Shown: positions 24,845 to 34,009, numbered from the stretch's first letter. The stretch is DNA of 64,000 bases from Bailinhaonella thermotolerans (GCF_003594875.1 NZ_QZEY01000009.1:235592-299591); one strand, 5' to 3'. Notes: generated by a model from the sequence alone, not told the origin. Program-made: numbers and translations.

Positions 24845-25990
24845 ATGCGCGTTTGCGTTTGCACTGTGGTGCATCACCCCGAGGACGCCCGGATCATGCG
24901 GCGGCAGATCTCGGCGTTGCTGGAGGCCGGGCACGAGGTCGTCTACATCGCGCCGTTCAGCCATTGCAACGTGACGCCCCGGCGGCAGGTCACGGCGGTG
25001 GACGTGCCGCGGGCCGTGGGCTGGCGGCGGCTGCACGCGCTGCGGGCCGCGCGCAAGGCGCTGCGGAAGGCGGCCAGGGACGCGGACCTGCTGGTGGTGC
25101 ACGACCCGGAGCTGCTGTTCGCGCTGCCGCGCAGGAGGCCGCCAACCGTGTGGGACGTGCACGAGGACACGGCCGGCGCGCTCGCCACGAAGGAGTGGGT
25201 GCCCGACCGGCTCAGGCGGCCGCTGGCGGGGCTGGTCCGGCGGCTCGAACGGCGCGCCGAGGAGCGCGTCCACCTGCTGCTGGCCGAGGACGCCTACGCC
25301 GAGCGGTTCACGCGGGAGCACCCGGTGGTGCTCAACACCGCCTACGTGCCCGACCGGCCCTCCGCCGCGACCGGCCGCGACCGGGTGGTGTACGTCGGGC
25401 AGCTCTCCCTCGCGCGCGGCGCGGCGGACCTGGTCGAGGTCGCCCGGCTGCTCGCCCCCCGGGGCGTGCGGCTGGAGCTGATCGGGGCGGCCGACGCCGA
25501 GGTGCGGGAGATGCTCCGGCAGGCCCAGCGCGAGGGACTGCTGGACTGGTACGGCTACGTGCCGAACGAGCGGGCGCTGCGCATGGCCGAGGGCGCGATC
25601 GCCGGCCTGTCCCTCCTGCACGACGTGCCCAACCACCGGCACTCGCTGCCCACGAAGGTGATCGAGTACATGGCGCGCGGCCTCCCGGTCGTCACCACGC
25701 CGCTCCCGCTGCCCGCCGGCATCGTCCGCGACGCCGGCTGCGGGGTGGTCGTCGGGTACGGCGACGCCCAGGCCGTCGCACGGGCGGTGCTGGACCTGCG
25801 GGACGACCCCGGGCTGCGGGCGGCGATGGGCGGGCGCGGCCACGAGCGGGCCCGGGCCCGCTACCACTGGCCGGACCACGCACCGGAGTTCGTCAAGCGC
25901 CTGGAATCCTGGGCGCGGGCTCCGGAGCCCGCCGCCGTCGCGGGTACGGCACCCGTCCGGCGTACAGGAGACACAGCCCGAGCGCGGTGA
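24845..25990 (+). CDS. GT4 family glycosyltransferase
   Basis: A 381-residue GT-B enzyme. The N-terminus 'MRVCVCTVVHHPEDARIMRR' is typical of GT4 proteins that bind sugar acceptors, followed by 'DLLVVHDPELLFALP'. The C-terminal half has 'VVYVGQLSLARGAADLVEVA' and 'SLPTKVIEYMARGLPVVTTPL', the K-x-E nucleotide-sugar region. The ATG at 24845 is preferred to longer openings because the family start motif begins there. The 3' end overlaps the convergent PH-domain gene by 98 bases. Probable role in the same surface glycan. Confidence 0.87.
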   Translation: MRVCVCTVVHHPEDARIMRRQISALLEAGHEVVYIAPFSHCNVTPRRQVTAVDVPRAVGWRRLHALRAARKALRKAARDADLLVVHDPELLFALPRRRPPTVWDVHEDTAGALATKEWVPDRLRRPLAGLVRRLERRAEERVHLLLAEDAYAERFTREHPVVLNTAYVPDRPSAATGRDRVVYVGQLSLARGAADLVEVARLLAPRGVRLELIGAADAEVREMLRQAQREGLLDWYGYVPNERALRMAEGAIAGLSLLHDVPNHRHSLPTKVIEYMARGLPVVTTPLPLPAGIVRDAGCGVVVGYGDAQAVARAVLDLRDDPGLRAAMGGRGHERARARYHWPDHAPEFVKRLESWARAPEPAAVAGTAPVRRTGDTARAR

Positions 25991-26630
25991 GACCGCCGAC
26001 GAACACCGAGAACCCCCACAGCAGGCCGCCGTCCGACCGTCGCCTGGCCACCAGCACCGCGACGACGACCGGCACGGCGAGCACCGCGAACTCCAGGACG
26101 CCCCCGAGCGCGAGCGGCGCGGCGGCACGCTTCAGCTCGCCGAGGAGGTGGTCCCCGCCGAACCCGGCCACCGGCAGCAGGAGCAGCGCGCAGACCGTCC
26201 TCGGCCACGGGGAACCGCCCGGCGCGGGCGTGCCCGCGGCCACGGCCTCCTCCCGGAGGGCCAGCAGCCGCGCGCGGTGCCATCCCGGCTCCGCGGCGCC
26301 GAACCTGCGGCTCCCCGCCAGGTCCACCGTCCGGCCGTCCGTCAGGCGCAGCCTCAGGTGGTGCCGCCGCGACTCCCCCGCGACCTCGATCCCGGCCACG
26401 TCGGCCCAGCGCACCGACGTCCGGCGCACGGGCGTCAGGACGGCGATCCCCCAGGCCCAGGCGGCCGTACGGCTCTCGCACCCCCACACGGCGAGCGCCA
26501 GGGCGGCCAGGCCGACGGCCAGCTTGACGGGGTCTCCGCCCGGCACCAGGGGCGCTCCGGCGAACCAGCAGCCGACGACGATCCGCGCCTCGCGGGTCGG
26601 GGACACGATGACGTGGGCGGGATGTCTCAT
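25893..26630 (-). CDS. Membrane-anchored bacterial PH-domain-like protein
   Basis: A 245-residue protein: short basic start, two hydrophobic segments (about residues 17-55), a soluble beta-rich section ('RRTSVRWADVAGIEVAGESRRHHLRLRLTDGRTVDL') resembling a bacterial PH domain, and two or three C-terminal helices. Bacterial PH-domain membrane proteins are poorly characterised. ATG at 26630 with GGAG nearby. Divergent from the acetoacetate-decarboxylase-like gene. The last 98 bases overlap the convergent GT4, so the true end could be less conserved. Confidence 0.65.
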   Translation of the reverse strand: MRHPAHVIVSPTREARIVVGCWFAGAPLVPGGDPVKLAVGLAALALAVWGCESRTAAWAWGIAVLTPVRRTSVRWADVAGIEVAGESRRHHLRLRLTDGRTVDLAGSRRFGAAEPGWHRARLLALREEAVAAGTPAPGGSPWPRTVCALLLLPVAGFGGDHLLGELKRAAAPLALGGVLEFAVLAVPVVVAVLVARRRSDGGLLWGFSVFVGGLTALGLCLLYAGRVPYPRRRRAPEPAPRIPGA

Positions 26631-26703
26631 GGGTCTCCTAGGCGAAAGTGATCGGAAACCTATCAGGCGTGACTCTGGAGCAAGGGCTTGGTTCACTGGG
26701 AGG

Positions 26704-27465
26704 ATGAGCAGCCATCTCGTGCAGGGGCAGCGCGTCACCATGCCGGTGGAGATCCGGGAGGCGGCGGCCTGTTCCGCCATGTACCTGGTCAGGGCGGACG
26801 CGGCGCGCGCCATCGTGGCCTACTCCGGCCTTGACGTGGCCGAGCCGTTGCCGGGCCGGGCGGTGTGCTCGCTGGCGTTCGTGCGCTACGTGGACGGGGA
26901 CCTCGGGCCCTACCACGAGTTCGCGGTGGCGTTCCTCGTACGGCCCCCCGACGCCGGGCCGCCCCCCGACCGGGGGCTGGGCGGGCTGGCCGACCTCGCC
27001 CGCAGCGGCGTCGGGGCGTTCATCCACTGGCTGCCGGTGAACCAGGGCTTCACCCTGGACGCGGGCCGCTCCATCTGGGGCTTCCCCAAGGAGATGTCCG
27101 ACATCGAGCTGCGCTGGGCCTCGCCGTACAAACGCTGCACGCTCCGCAAGGACGGCCGGGTGGTTGTGGACATGCTGTTCCGCCCCGGCGTGCCGATGCC
27201 CGCGGGCGCCGCGCGCACCTCGTTCGACGCGTTCTCGCACCGCGACGGCGTCACCCGCCGCACCCCCTGGCTGATGCGGCCGTACGGCGTGCGCGGCCGG
27301 CCCGGCGGGGCCCTCCTCCGTCTCGGCAACCACCCGATCGCCAAGGAGCTCAGCGAACTGGGCCTGCCGAAGCGGCCCCTGATGAGCACGACGGTCGAGC
27401 ACCTGCGCATGACCTTCTCCGACGCCGAGCCGGTCACCCCGCCCCGCCCCGCCTCCACCCCCTGA
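26704..27465 (+). CDS. Acetoacetate decarboxylase-like protein
   Basis: A 253-residue protein of the ADC superfamily. The conserved segment 'SIWGFPKEMSDIELRW' places a Lys at the position of the Schiff-base lysine of acetoacetate decarboxylase ('GxPK'). Family members are decarboxylases or aldolase-dehydratases, so the reaction is open. The ATG at 26704 directly abuts GGGAGG, an unusually short spacing; the mRNA may be leaderless or a later GTG (26719) may be used. It ends in a hairpin with a T run. Confidence 0.78.
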   Translation: MSSHLVQGQRVTMPVEIREAAACSAMYLVRADAARAIVAYSGLDVAEPLPGRAVCSLAFVRYVDGDLGPYHEFAVAFLVRPPDAGPPPDRGLGGLADLARSGVGAFIHWLPVNQGFTLDAGRSIWGFPKEMSDIELRWASPYKRCTLRKDGRVVVDMLFRPGVPMPAGAARTSFDAFSHRDGVTRRTPWLMRPYGVRGRPGGALLRLGNHPIAKELSELGLPKRPLMSTTVEHLRMTFSDAEPVTPPRPASTP

Positions 27466-27490
27466 CGCCCAGGAATCCGACGCACTCCCC

Positions 27491-27530
27491 AGCCCTGCGC
27501 AGGACTGCGCAGGACTGCGCAGGGCTTTTC
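27491..27530 (+). terminator. Terminator hairpin with T run after the ADC-like gene
   Basis: AGCCCTGCGC (27491-27500) and GCGCAGGGCT (27517-27526) are perfect inverted repeats followed by TTTTC. The loop consists of a 10-base repeat (AGGACTGCGC twice). Confidence 0.75.
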
Positions 27531-27560
27531 GGGACTCCTCGGGACTCCTCGGGACTCCTC
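27531..27560. repeat. Perfect 10-bp triplicate
   Basis: GGGACTCCTC occurs three times in exact tandem between the two terminators of convergent genes. Confidence 0.95.
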
Positions 27561-27570
27561 AAGACGACGT

Positions 27571-27607
27571 GCGACGCCGCCGGTCCCCCGTGGGCCGGCG
27601 GCGTCGC
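27571..27607 (-). terminator. Terminator hairpin after the anti-sigma-like gene
   Basis: Perfect 13-base arms GCGACGCCGCCGG (27571-27583) and its complement (27595-27607) around an 11-base loop, just past the stop of the leftward gene. Confidence 0.75.
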
Positions 27608-27618
27608 GCGATGTCGCG

Positions 27619-28932
27619 TCAGCCGAGTTTGTCGGCGTCGATGACGTGGAGTTCCCCGCCCTTCGGGTACGCGAGGAGGCGGCCGTCGGGGCTGAACCCG
27701 GGCGTCTCGACGCTCTCGCCGCCGTCCTCGGGCGCGACGCCGAGGTCCGCGGCCCTCCCGGTGGCCGCGTCGTACAGCGCCGCGCCCCCAAGCCCGCGTT
27801 CGGCGGGGAACGGGGCGGTGTAGTAGCGGTCGCGGGCGAACTCCCCGGTGATGGGGAACGTCCCGTGCGGCAGCGCCTTCTCCCCGGAGCCGTCACGCAT
27901 GCGGTAGAAGTAGCCGCCTCCGGGCTTCTCGCCGTAGCAGGTGGCCAGCCCGCAGCGGACGGCCCTCTCCCCCGCCTTGACCAGCGCCGTGCGCTTCTCC
28001 CCGGTCTCGGCGTTCCACAGCTCGGTGAACGTGGGCTCCTCGCCCTCCGGCGCCCGGCCGCCCGCGCCGGCCCACGGCCACCGCAGGAGATGGCGTCCCG
28101 CCGCCCCCCGCACCGGCTGGAGGCCGCCCCCGGCGAGGGGGACCGTGTAGACGCCGCCGTCCTCGCGCGAGAACACCAGGCGGTCCCCGGCCACGGCCAG
28201 GTGGTCCAGGTCCCGGCCGGGGAAGGAGAGCAGCGGCTCGGCCGCCCCGCCGGAGAGGGGGGCGGTCCACAGGTCGATCGTCTTCCCGCCGCCGGCCCGC
28301 CGGGCCGACCACCACGCGACCCGTCCCGAGCCGACCGCGTAGTCCGAGGCGAACAGCACCGTGCCCTCGGGCGCGGGCACCTTGGCGATCTCGCGCAGCG
28401 AGGCCGTTTCCAGGTCGTACGCGTAGATCGCGTCGGGCTTCTCCAGGCTCACCCACGTGTCCACGAGCAGCGTGCGGTCGTCGATGAACGCGCGCGGGTG
28501 CACGTCCTTGCCGCCAGGCGCGGCGGGCACCTTCCTGACCGCCTCGGGCCACACCTGCTCGACCGGCTTGAGCGGGGGAGACGGGGGCGGGTCGTCCCGC
28601 ATCGGCTCCTCCCCGCGGAACGCGCCCTCGCCGGCCTGCTCCCGCAGCCGGGCCCGCACGCCCGCCTCGTCCTGCGCCGCTTCCGGGCCGGCCGTCGCGC
28701 TTGCGGCGACCGCGGCGGCGTGGCCCTCGCCGCCGGGCCGGAGGTCGCTCACCGCGATCGCCACTCCCCCGGCGATCACGGCGACCGCGAGCCCGGTGAC
28801 CGCGATCCGCCTGCGGGCGCGCCGCCGGACCGACGTGGCGGTGACGTGCGACACCAGCTTCCCGGGGGCGCGGGGCGCCCGCTCGGCGGCCCGGCCGAGG
28901 ACGCGGCGGAGGTCTTCTTCCATGTCGTTCAT
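27619..28932 (-). CDS. Membrane-anchored PD40/WD40-like protein co-transcribed with a SigE-family sigma factor
   Basis: A 437-residue protein: ~40-residue cytoplasmic N-terminus ('MNDMEEDLRRVLGRAAERAP'), one membrane helix around residues 45-65, an Ala/Pro-rich spacer, then a ~300-residue extracellular beta-propeller-like domain with repeats such as 'DRLVFSREDGGVYTVPLAGG' and 'GFSPDGRLLAYPKGG'. In SigE-family loci the gene after the sigma factor often encodes such a protein, probably the sigma regulator. ATG at 28932 overlaps the sigma TGA (ATGA). No zinc anti-sigma motif is visible, so an anti-sigma role is inference. Confidence 0.8.
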   Translation of the reverse strand: MNDMEEDLRRVLGRAAERAPRAPGKLVSHVTATSVRRRARRRIAVTGLAVAVIAGGVAIAVSDLRPGGEGHAAAVAASATAGPEAAQDEAGVRARLREQAGEGAFRGEEPMRDDPPPSPPLKPVEQVWPEAVRKVPAAPGGKDVHPRAFIDDRTLLVDTWVSLEKPDAIYAYDLETASLREIAKVPAPEGTVLFASDYAVGSGRVAWWSARRAGGGKTIDLWTAPLSGGAAEPLLSFPGRDLDHLAVAGDRLVFSREDGGVYTVPLAGGGLQPVRGAAGRHLLRWPWAGAGGRAPEGEEPTFTELWNAETGEKRTALVKAGERAVRCGLATCYGEKPGGGYFYRMRDGSGEKALPHGTFPITGEFARDRYYTAPFPAERGLGGAALYDAATGRAADLGVAPEDGGESVETPGFSPDGRLLAYPKGGELHVIDADKLG

Positions 28933-29429
28933 CGGGTGCTCCAGGAGGACGCGGAGTCGGTCTGGACGGCGGCGCGGAGCTTGGAGAGCCCGTGGAAGGC
29001 GTGGCTGCGGACGGTCCCCTGGGAGACGCCGAGGAGCGCGGCGATCTCCGCGTCGCTCAGGTCCTCGTAGTAACGCAGCACGAGCACGGCCCGCTGCTTG
29101 CGCGGCAGGCCCCGCAGGGCCTCCCACAGGTCCCGCTCGACGCCGGTGGGGAGCGCGTCCTCGTACGCCAGGTCCGGCGGGTCCCAGGCCAGCGACTCCC
29201 TGCGGCGCTTGCGCCAGATGCTGATGTGCAGCCGCGACATGATCATCCGGGTGTAGCTCTCCGGATCCTGCTTGCGCTCCACCCGGGGCCACGCCCGGTG
29301 CAACCGGACCAGCGCCTCCTGCGTCAGGTCGGCCGCGTCGTGCGGGTTGCCCGTGAGGACGTAGCCGTACCGCAGCAGGGCGTCGGCGCGCTCGGCCACG
29401 AAGGCGTCGAAGCGGGGGTCGTCATGCAA
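28929..29429 (-). CDS. SigE-family ECF RNA polymerase sigma factor
   Basis: A 166-residue sigma-70 family protein. Region 2: 'FVAERADALLRYGYVLTGNPHDAADLTQEALVRLHRAWP'-type segment with the 'DLTQEALVRL' core. Region 4: 'LRGLPRKQRAVLVLRYYEDL' and 'ALLGVSQGTVRSH'. The size and motifs match the actinobacterial SigE family (small ECF-like). The start is TTG at 29429, supported by AGAGG eight bases upstream and by alignment of the N-terminus with the family. Coupled to the membrane propeller gene downstream. Confidence 0.9.
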   Translation of the reverse strand: MHDDPRFDAFVAERADALLRYGYVLTGNPHDAADLTQEALVRLHRAWPRVERKQDPESYTRMIMSRLHISIWRKRRRESLAWDPPDLAYEDALPTGVERDLWEALRGLPRKQRAVLVLRYYEDLSDAEIAALLGVSQGTVRSHAFHGLSKLRAAVQTDSASSWSTR

Positions 29430-29535
29430 GGAAGGCGCCTCTCCGGAAGGTCCGTCACACCCGGGACGGGCGAGAGCCCCCGAGCGTTGAATCCGGGACG
29501 CCCCGAATATCCCGCCCGGCCGCCCGGGAGGGAAC

Positions 29536-30243
29536 TCAGCGGGTGAAGGAGGCGAGGAAGTCCGGGAGGTCGTTCACGCAGAACGCGTCGGCGCCGGCGC
29601 GCGCCAGCCGTACGGCCTCCTCGGCCCCGGGGCACCAGACGAGCACCTCGACGCCGGCGGCGTGGGCGGCGGCGATGACGTCCTCCGGGGTGCGCTCGTC
29701 GCGGCGGGCGAAGGACTCGGTGTGCAGGCAGACGGCCTGGAAGCCCAGGTGGGCGGCGGCGGAGATGGCCATCGCGGGCGGGAACCGAAGCCAGCCGATC
29801 AGGCCCAGCGGCACGCCGGGGGCGGCCTCGCGGAGCAGCGCCAGCGCGCCCGCGTCGAAGGAGGACACGAACAGCGGCCGGGTCTGGGCCCGCAGGACCG
29901 GGGCCAGCAGCTCGACCGTGCGCGGGGCGACCGCGTCCTCGTACTCGGTCTTGACGTCGAGGTTCACGCCGGTCCCCGGAGGAAGCGCGGCCAGCGCCTC
30001 CTCCAGCCCCGGCAGCCCGGTCTCGGCCGCCGGCAGGCGTACGACGGCCCGTCCGTCGGGCAGGGTGGCGTCGTGGCGGACCACCAGGCGGTCGTCGGCG
30101 GTCCGCCGCACGTCGATCTCGACCCAGGCGCCGGTCTCGGCGGCGGCCTGGAAGGAGGCGACGGTGTTCTCCTCGCGGCCCGCGACGACCCCGCGGCCGA
30201 GGCCGCGGTGGCCGATGATCACGGGCCGCTCGGAGAAGACCAT
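29536..30243 (-). CDS. Glycerophosphodiester phosphodiesterase (GDPD)
   Basis: A 235-residue GDPD domain protein. The motif 'IIGHRGLGRG...EENTVASF' gives the catalytic His and the E-N metal ligands; 'VEIDVRRTADDRLVVRHDATL' gives the second His and Asp/Glu. Such enzymes hydrolyse glycerophosphodiesters or poly(glycerol-phosphate) teichoic acid. No signal peptide is visible, so it is cytoplasmic as written. It is the last gene of the leftward operon and overlaps the TagF-like gene by one base (TGATG at 30241-30245), suggesting a role in turnover of the same polyol-phosphate polymer or its precursors. Confidence 0.9.
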   Translation of the reverse strand: MVFSERPVIIGHRGLGRGVVAGREENTVASFQAAAETGAWVEIDVRRTADDRLVVRHDATLPDGRAVVRLPAAETGLPGLEEALAALPPGTGVNLDVKTEYEDAVAPRTVELLAPVLRAQTRPLFVSSFDAGALALLREAAPGVPLGLIGWLRFPPAMAISAAAHLGFQAVCLHTESFARRDERTPEDVIAAAHAAGVEVLVWCPGAEEAVRLARAGADAFCVNDLPDFLASFTR

Positions 30244-32300
30244 CAGACGTCGTCGTCCGGCGCCTCGGCGGGCGTGCCCTCGGCGATCGCCTCGGCGGCC
30301 AGGCTCTCGGCGTCCTCGGGCGAGGGCTCACGCCGTACGGCGGGCGTGGCGGCGGCGAGCGCGTTGACCGCCGCGTTGAAGCGCGTCATCGCGTCCGGCT
30401 CGTCCGGGCCGAGCAGGTACGTCTTCAGCGTGCGCCGCTCGGCGGCCATGCTGTCGCCGCCGTCCTTCTCCATCTCCCGCAGGATGTCGTCCAGCTCCGC
30501 CAGGTCCTTGCCCAGCAGGTAGGCGGCCGAGGAGGTGGGGTATTTGTCGCGGAAGCGGTCGTCCGGCAGCCCGGCGGCGTTCGTGACGACGTACGGCTTG
30601 CCGCTGGCGATGAAGTCGGCGACGACCGAGGAGATGTCGCTGATCAGCAGGTCGGCCTGGTTGAAGCAGTCGTACAGGTGCGGGCGCGGGCCGGTGATGA
30701 CCCGGTGGGCGCGCGGCCCCTCGGCGGCCCAGTACGCCTGCCGCCACTGCTCCAGCGCGGCCTCGTACTCCGCGTCGAGCGCCGCGTGCGGCCGGCCCGA
30801 GTCGCGGGCGCGCTGCGCGTCGTCGCCCCCGGCCGGGCCGCGGCCCAGCTCGGCGATGCGGGCGTCGAGCGCGGGCAGCCTGGCGGCGGCCGAGGCGTCC
30901 CCGCCGAGCGCGCCGGAGGCGGCCAGGTCGCGGTTGGCGGCGGCGAGCAGGGCCGCGATCTTCTCGTGCGCCTGCCGCGCGCGGGGGTCGCGGGTGCCGG
31001 TCAGCGGGTGCGGCTTGTAGAGGATCCGCACGCCCGGGTCGTGCTCGAGCAGCCGCTTGATCAGCGCCGGCCCCATGTCGGCCAGGGAGCTGTGGAACAG
31101 GTCGTCGGTCCACCCCTCCCAGGTCGGGGCGTACAGGATCGTGCGGACCTGCCCGTCGGGCGAGCCCGTGGCGATCTCGGCGAGCTGCGGGCGGCCCACC
31201 TCGACGATGTCCTCGTCGCGCACGCCCACCTGGGCCCGGGCGTACCGGTCGCGACCGGCCCGGCCGGCGACCCAGACCTCGTCGTACACCTTGGTGAAGG
31301 GGTTGAACGAGGCCTCCTTGTCGCTGTCGCCGTGGCCGATGAACACGTGCTTGATGCCGGGGGTGCGCAGCATGTGGATGTTCTTGCCGACGTTGGCGGC
31401 GAACAGGGCGACCTTGACGTGCGACAGGTCGAAGTTCATCAGGTCCACCGCGCCGGGGAAGCACAGCACCGGCAGCTTCGTCCGGGCGAGCTGGTTGACC
31501 AGGCCGCGCTCGCGCATGACGACGACGACGCGCTTGTCCAGCCGCTCCAGGGTCGAGAGCCACATGTTGACCTGGTAGGCCGAGTCGGAGGAGCCCGAGA
31601 AGTACATGATGACCTCGGGCCGGTACGCCTGGACCTGCTTCTCCACGGCCTTCAGCACCCGCTGCTTGTCGCCGAGGCGGGCGTTGCGCCTCGCGTGCGG
31701 GAGCAGGTAGAGCACTCCCGCGGCGGCCAGCGCGAGCCCCGCGACCGCCCCGAGGATCCCGTAGACCGGGGTCAGGACGAGGGCGCTCAGCACCGCGCCG
31801 GCGACCGGCAGCGCGTCCAGGTACAGGAAGGTCGTGACGTGCCCGGTGGCCAGCCTGGCCGGCGGCGCGTCGGGGATCTTCAGCGCGGACAGGTCGATGT
31901 TGCGGGTGACCACCGGCAGCGAGCGGCGCTTGTTGGTGAACACCGCCAGGCCCGTGTACGCCGCCCGCGCGCCGTGCAGCAGGAACAGCCCGGCGGCGAG
32001 CGCGGCGAACTCCGGCGACTCGACGCCGAGGGTGCGCCCGGCCAGCAGCAGCGCGGCGAACTCGCGCATCAGGAACCGGACGGTGACGCCCAGGTGGAGC
32101 TGGCTCAGCAGGCCGAGCAGCGGGCGGGCCACCCGGTCGGCGTACAGCTCGCCGGCGTAGCTCGCGACGGCGAGGACGGCGAACAGCCACGGGCTGGGGA
32201 GGAGCCCGGCGAGCAGCAGCAGCGGGTAGGACGCCAGCAGCGCGGCGACGGCGGCCGCCGCGGGTGCGTCACGGGTCAGCCGCTTGATCAGTCGTTTCAC
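30243..32300 (-). CDS. TagF/TarL-like CDP-polyol glycerophosphotransferase
   Basis: A 685-residue protein. The first ~195 residues contain four or five hydrophobic helices, an unusual membrane domain for this family. From about residue 210 comes the glycerophosphotransferase GT-B domain: 'PEVIMYFSGSSDSAYQV', 'GIKHVFIGHGDSDKEASFN' (catalytic His region), 'ILYAPTWEGWTDD', 'ILYKPHPLTG' and 'DLLISDISSVVADFIASGKP'. An Ala/Gly/Asp-rich insertion (about 440-520) interrupts the C-terminal half. In teichoic acid synthesis these enzymes polymerise glycerol- or ribitol-phosphate from CDP-activated donors. GTG start, five bases after the upstream stop. Confidence 0.9.
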   Translation of the reverse strand: MKRLIKRLTRDAPAAAAVAALLASYPLLLLAGLLPSPWLFAVLAVASYAGELYADRVARPLLGLLSQLHLGVTVRFLMREFAALLLAGRTLGVESPEFAALAAGLFLLHGARAAYTGLAVFTNKRRSLPVVTRNIDLSALKIPDAPPARLATGHVTTFLYLDALPVAGAVLSALVLTPVYGILGAVAGLALAAAGVLYLLPHARRNARLGDKQRVLKAVEKQVQAYRPEVIMYFSGSSDSAYQVNMWLSTLERLDKRVVVVMRERGLVNQLARTKLPVLCFPGAVDLMNFDLSHVKVALFAANVGKNIHMLRTPGIKHVFIGHGDSDKEASFNPFTKVYDEVWVAGRAGRDRYARAQVGVRDEDIVEVGRPQLAEIATGSPDGQVRTILYAPTWEGWTDDLFHSSLADMGPALIKRLLEHDPGVRILYKPHPLTGTRDPRARQAHEKIAALLAAANRDLAASGALGGDASAAARLPALDARIAELGRGPAGGDDAQRARDSGRPHAALDAEYEAALEQWRQAYWAAEGPRAHRVITGPRPHLYDCFNQADLLISDISSVVADFIASGKPYVVTNAAGLPDDRFRDKYPTSSAAYLLGKDLAELDDILREMEKDGGDSMAAERRTLKTYLLGPDEPDAMTRFNAAVNALAAATPAVRREPSPEDAESLAAEAIAEGTPAEAPDDDV

Positions 32301-32305
32301 GTTGA

Positions 32306-33805
32306 TTAGCCCTGGTGGGATGAGGGGGGGTTCTCCGATGTGGGCAGGACGCCGGCGATCGCGTCCGGGTCACCCGGGGTCAGTCCCTCCGGGTCGAGGC
32401 GGCGTACGTCGAAGACCTGGCCCGTCGTGTCGGAGACGAGCACGTCGACGGAGGTCAGCGCCACGACCTTGGACGACAGCAGGGTGTCGGGGGGCTCTTC
32501 GCCGAACGCGCGGACCCGCATCGGGGTCTGGGTCCGCTCGGGGTTGATGCAGTTGACGCGGACGCCGTACTCGGCCCACTCGTCGGCCAGCGCCTGGGTC
32601 AGGTTGACCACCGCGGCCTTGGTCGAGGAGTAGAGGCTGTAGTCGGCGCGGCCCCGGGTGTACGAGCTGGAGGTGTAGAGCAGCAGGTGGCCGCCCGTCT
32701 CGCGGAGGTAGCGGATCGCGGCGCGCGCCACGTAGACGGGCCCGAGGTAGTTGACCGCGACGGTCTCGTTCAGGGTCTCGTCGGAGGTCTCGCCGAGCTT
32801 GCCGGTGTGCAGCACGCCCGCCGTGTTCACCACGTAGTCCACGCGGCCGGTCTCGCTGTGCGCCTTCTCCAGCGCCGCCGCGACCGCCGCCGCGTCCTCC
32901 ACCCGCACGTCGTTCTGGGAGCGGGAGAAGGAGTAGACGTTGGCGCCGAAGCCCCGCGCCAGCTCCACGATGTCGCCGCCGATGCCGTACGACCCGCCGA
33001 AGACGACCATGGTCTTGCCGCTCAGCGCCCGGGTGTACGCCTCGGCCGACGGCTGGACCGGCGCGCGGCTGCCGAGCTGGAACAGCTTGTCGGCGATGAA
33101 GACGTCCACCGGGTGGGTGACCTTCATGTTGTGCTCGCTGCCGTCCACCACGAAGATCGGCACCTCGGGCAGGTAGCGCAGCACCACGCCGCAGTCGTCG
33201 GTCGGCGGCGAGTTCTCGAACTCGGGGTCGGCCAGCGCCAGCTCGTACGCCTCGCGGATCGTGGACAGCCGGAAGCACTGGGGGGTCTGGCCCCGCCGCA
33301 GCCTGGAGCGTTCCGGGATGTCGCGGATGAACTCGCCGTTCCGGCCCCGAGCCGTCACGATGATCGTGTCGGAGGACGGGATCGCGACGTCCACCGCGCG
33401 GTGCCTGCCCAGGGCCGCGACGCAGTCGGCGATGATGCGCGGCTCCAGCAGCGGCCGCACCGCGTCATGCAGCAGCACGTCGCAGTCGTCGCCGGCCTCG
33501 CTGAGCGCCTGGATCGCCCGCCAGGTGGTCTCGGTGCGGCTGGCGCCGCCCTCCAGCACCCGCGTGACCTTGCGGTAGCCGCCCTTGGCCACGATCTTCT
33601 CGATCTCGCCGGTGTAGCCGGGGGTCATCAGCACGAGGATCTCGTCGATCTCCGGCGCGGCGTCGAACACCGCGAGGGTGTGCTCGATGATCGGCTTGCC
33701 GGCGATCTTGAGGAGCTGCTTGGGGATCTCCAGCCCGACCCGCTGCCCGACCCCTCCCGCGAGGACGACCCCGACCGTGCGGCGCTGCTGGGTGGTCTCG
33801 GCCAT
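32306..33805 (-). CDS. Bifunctional IspD/TarI-type cytidylyltransferase - SDR oxidoreductase
   Basis: A 499-residue fusion. Residues ~8-235 are an IspD/TarI cytidylyltransferase: 'GVVLAGGVGQRVGLEIPKQL', 'LLHDAVRPLLEP', 'PPTDDCGVVLRYL', 'DVFIADKLF'. Residues ~250-480 are a short-chain dehydrogenase: 'VFGGSYGIGGDIVELARGFG', 'VVNTAGVLH' and the catalytic 'YSLYSSTK'. The layout matches Haemophilus Bcs1-type enzymes that reduce ribulose-5-phosphate and then make CDP-ribitol; here the product may be CDP-ribitol or another CDP-polyol for the TagF-like protein. Start ATG 33805; ATG 33817 is also possible. Confidence 0.88.
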   Translation of the reverse strand: MAETTQQRRTVGVVLAGGVGQRVGLEIPKQLLKIAGKPIIEHTLAVFDAAPEIDEILVLMTPGYTGEIEKIVAKGGYRKVTRVLEGGASRTETTWRAIQALSEAGDDCDVLLHDAVRPLLEPRIIADCVAALGRHRAVDVAIPSSDTIIVTARGRNGEFIRDIPERSRLRRGQTPQCFRLSTIREAYELALADPEFENSPPTDDCGVVLRYLPEVPIFVVDGSEHNMKVTHPVDVFIADKLFQLGSRAPVQPSAEAYTRALSGKTMVVFGGSYGIGGDIVELARGFGANVYSFSRSQNDVRVEDAAAVAAALEKAHSETGRVDYVVNTAGVLHTGKLGETSDETLNETVAVNYLGPVYVARAAIRYLRETGGHLLLYTSSSYTRGRADYSLYSSTKAAVVNLTQALADEWAEYGVRVNCINPERTQTPMRVRAFGEEPPDTLLSSKVVALTSVDVLVSDTTGQVFDVRRLDPEGLTPGDPDAIAGVLPTSENPPSSHQG

Positions 33806-34009
33806 ACGGAGATCCATTCTGTCACTCGGCACTGTTGCGGCTCTTGTCGGCCCTTGTCGGGCTCTGTGTCCAGGCGTCATCGACTAGGCGAGCGGGCGGC
33901 AAGGGGCCGCGGCGGGCGTGCCGCGCCGTCCTGAGGCCAGGCGTCGTACGCTCCGTGACTTTACCGTGTTTGTTCGCTCGTTTCGCTCGGCGACCTCGGC
34001 GCCGCGAGT

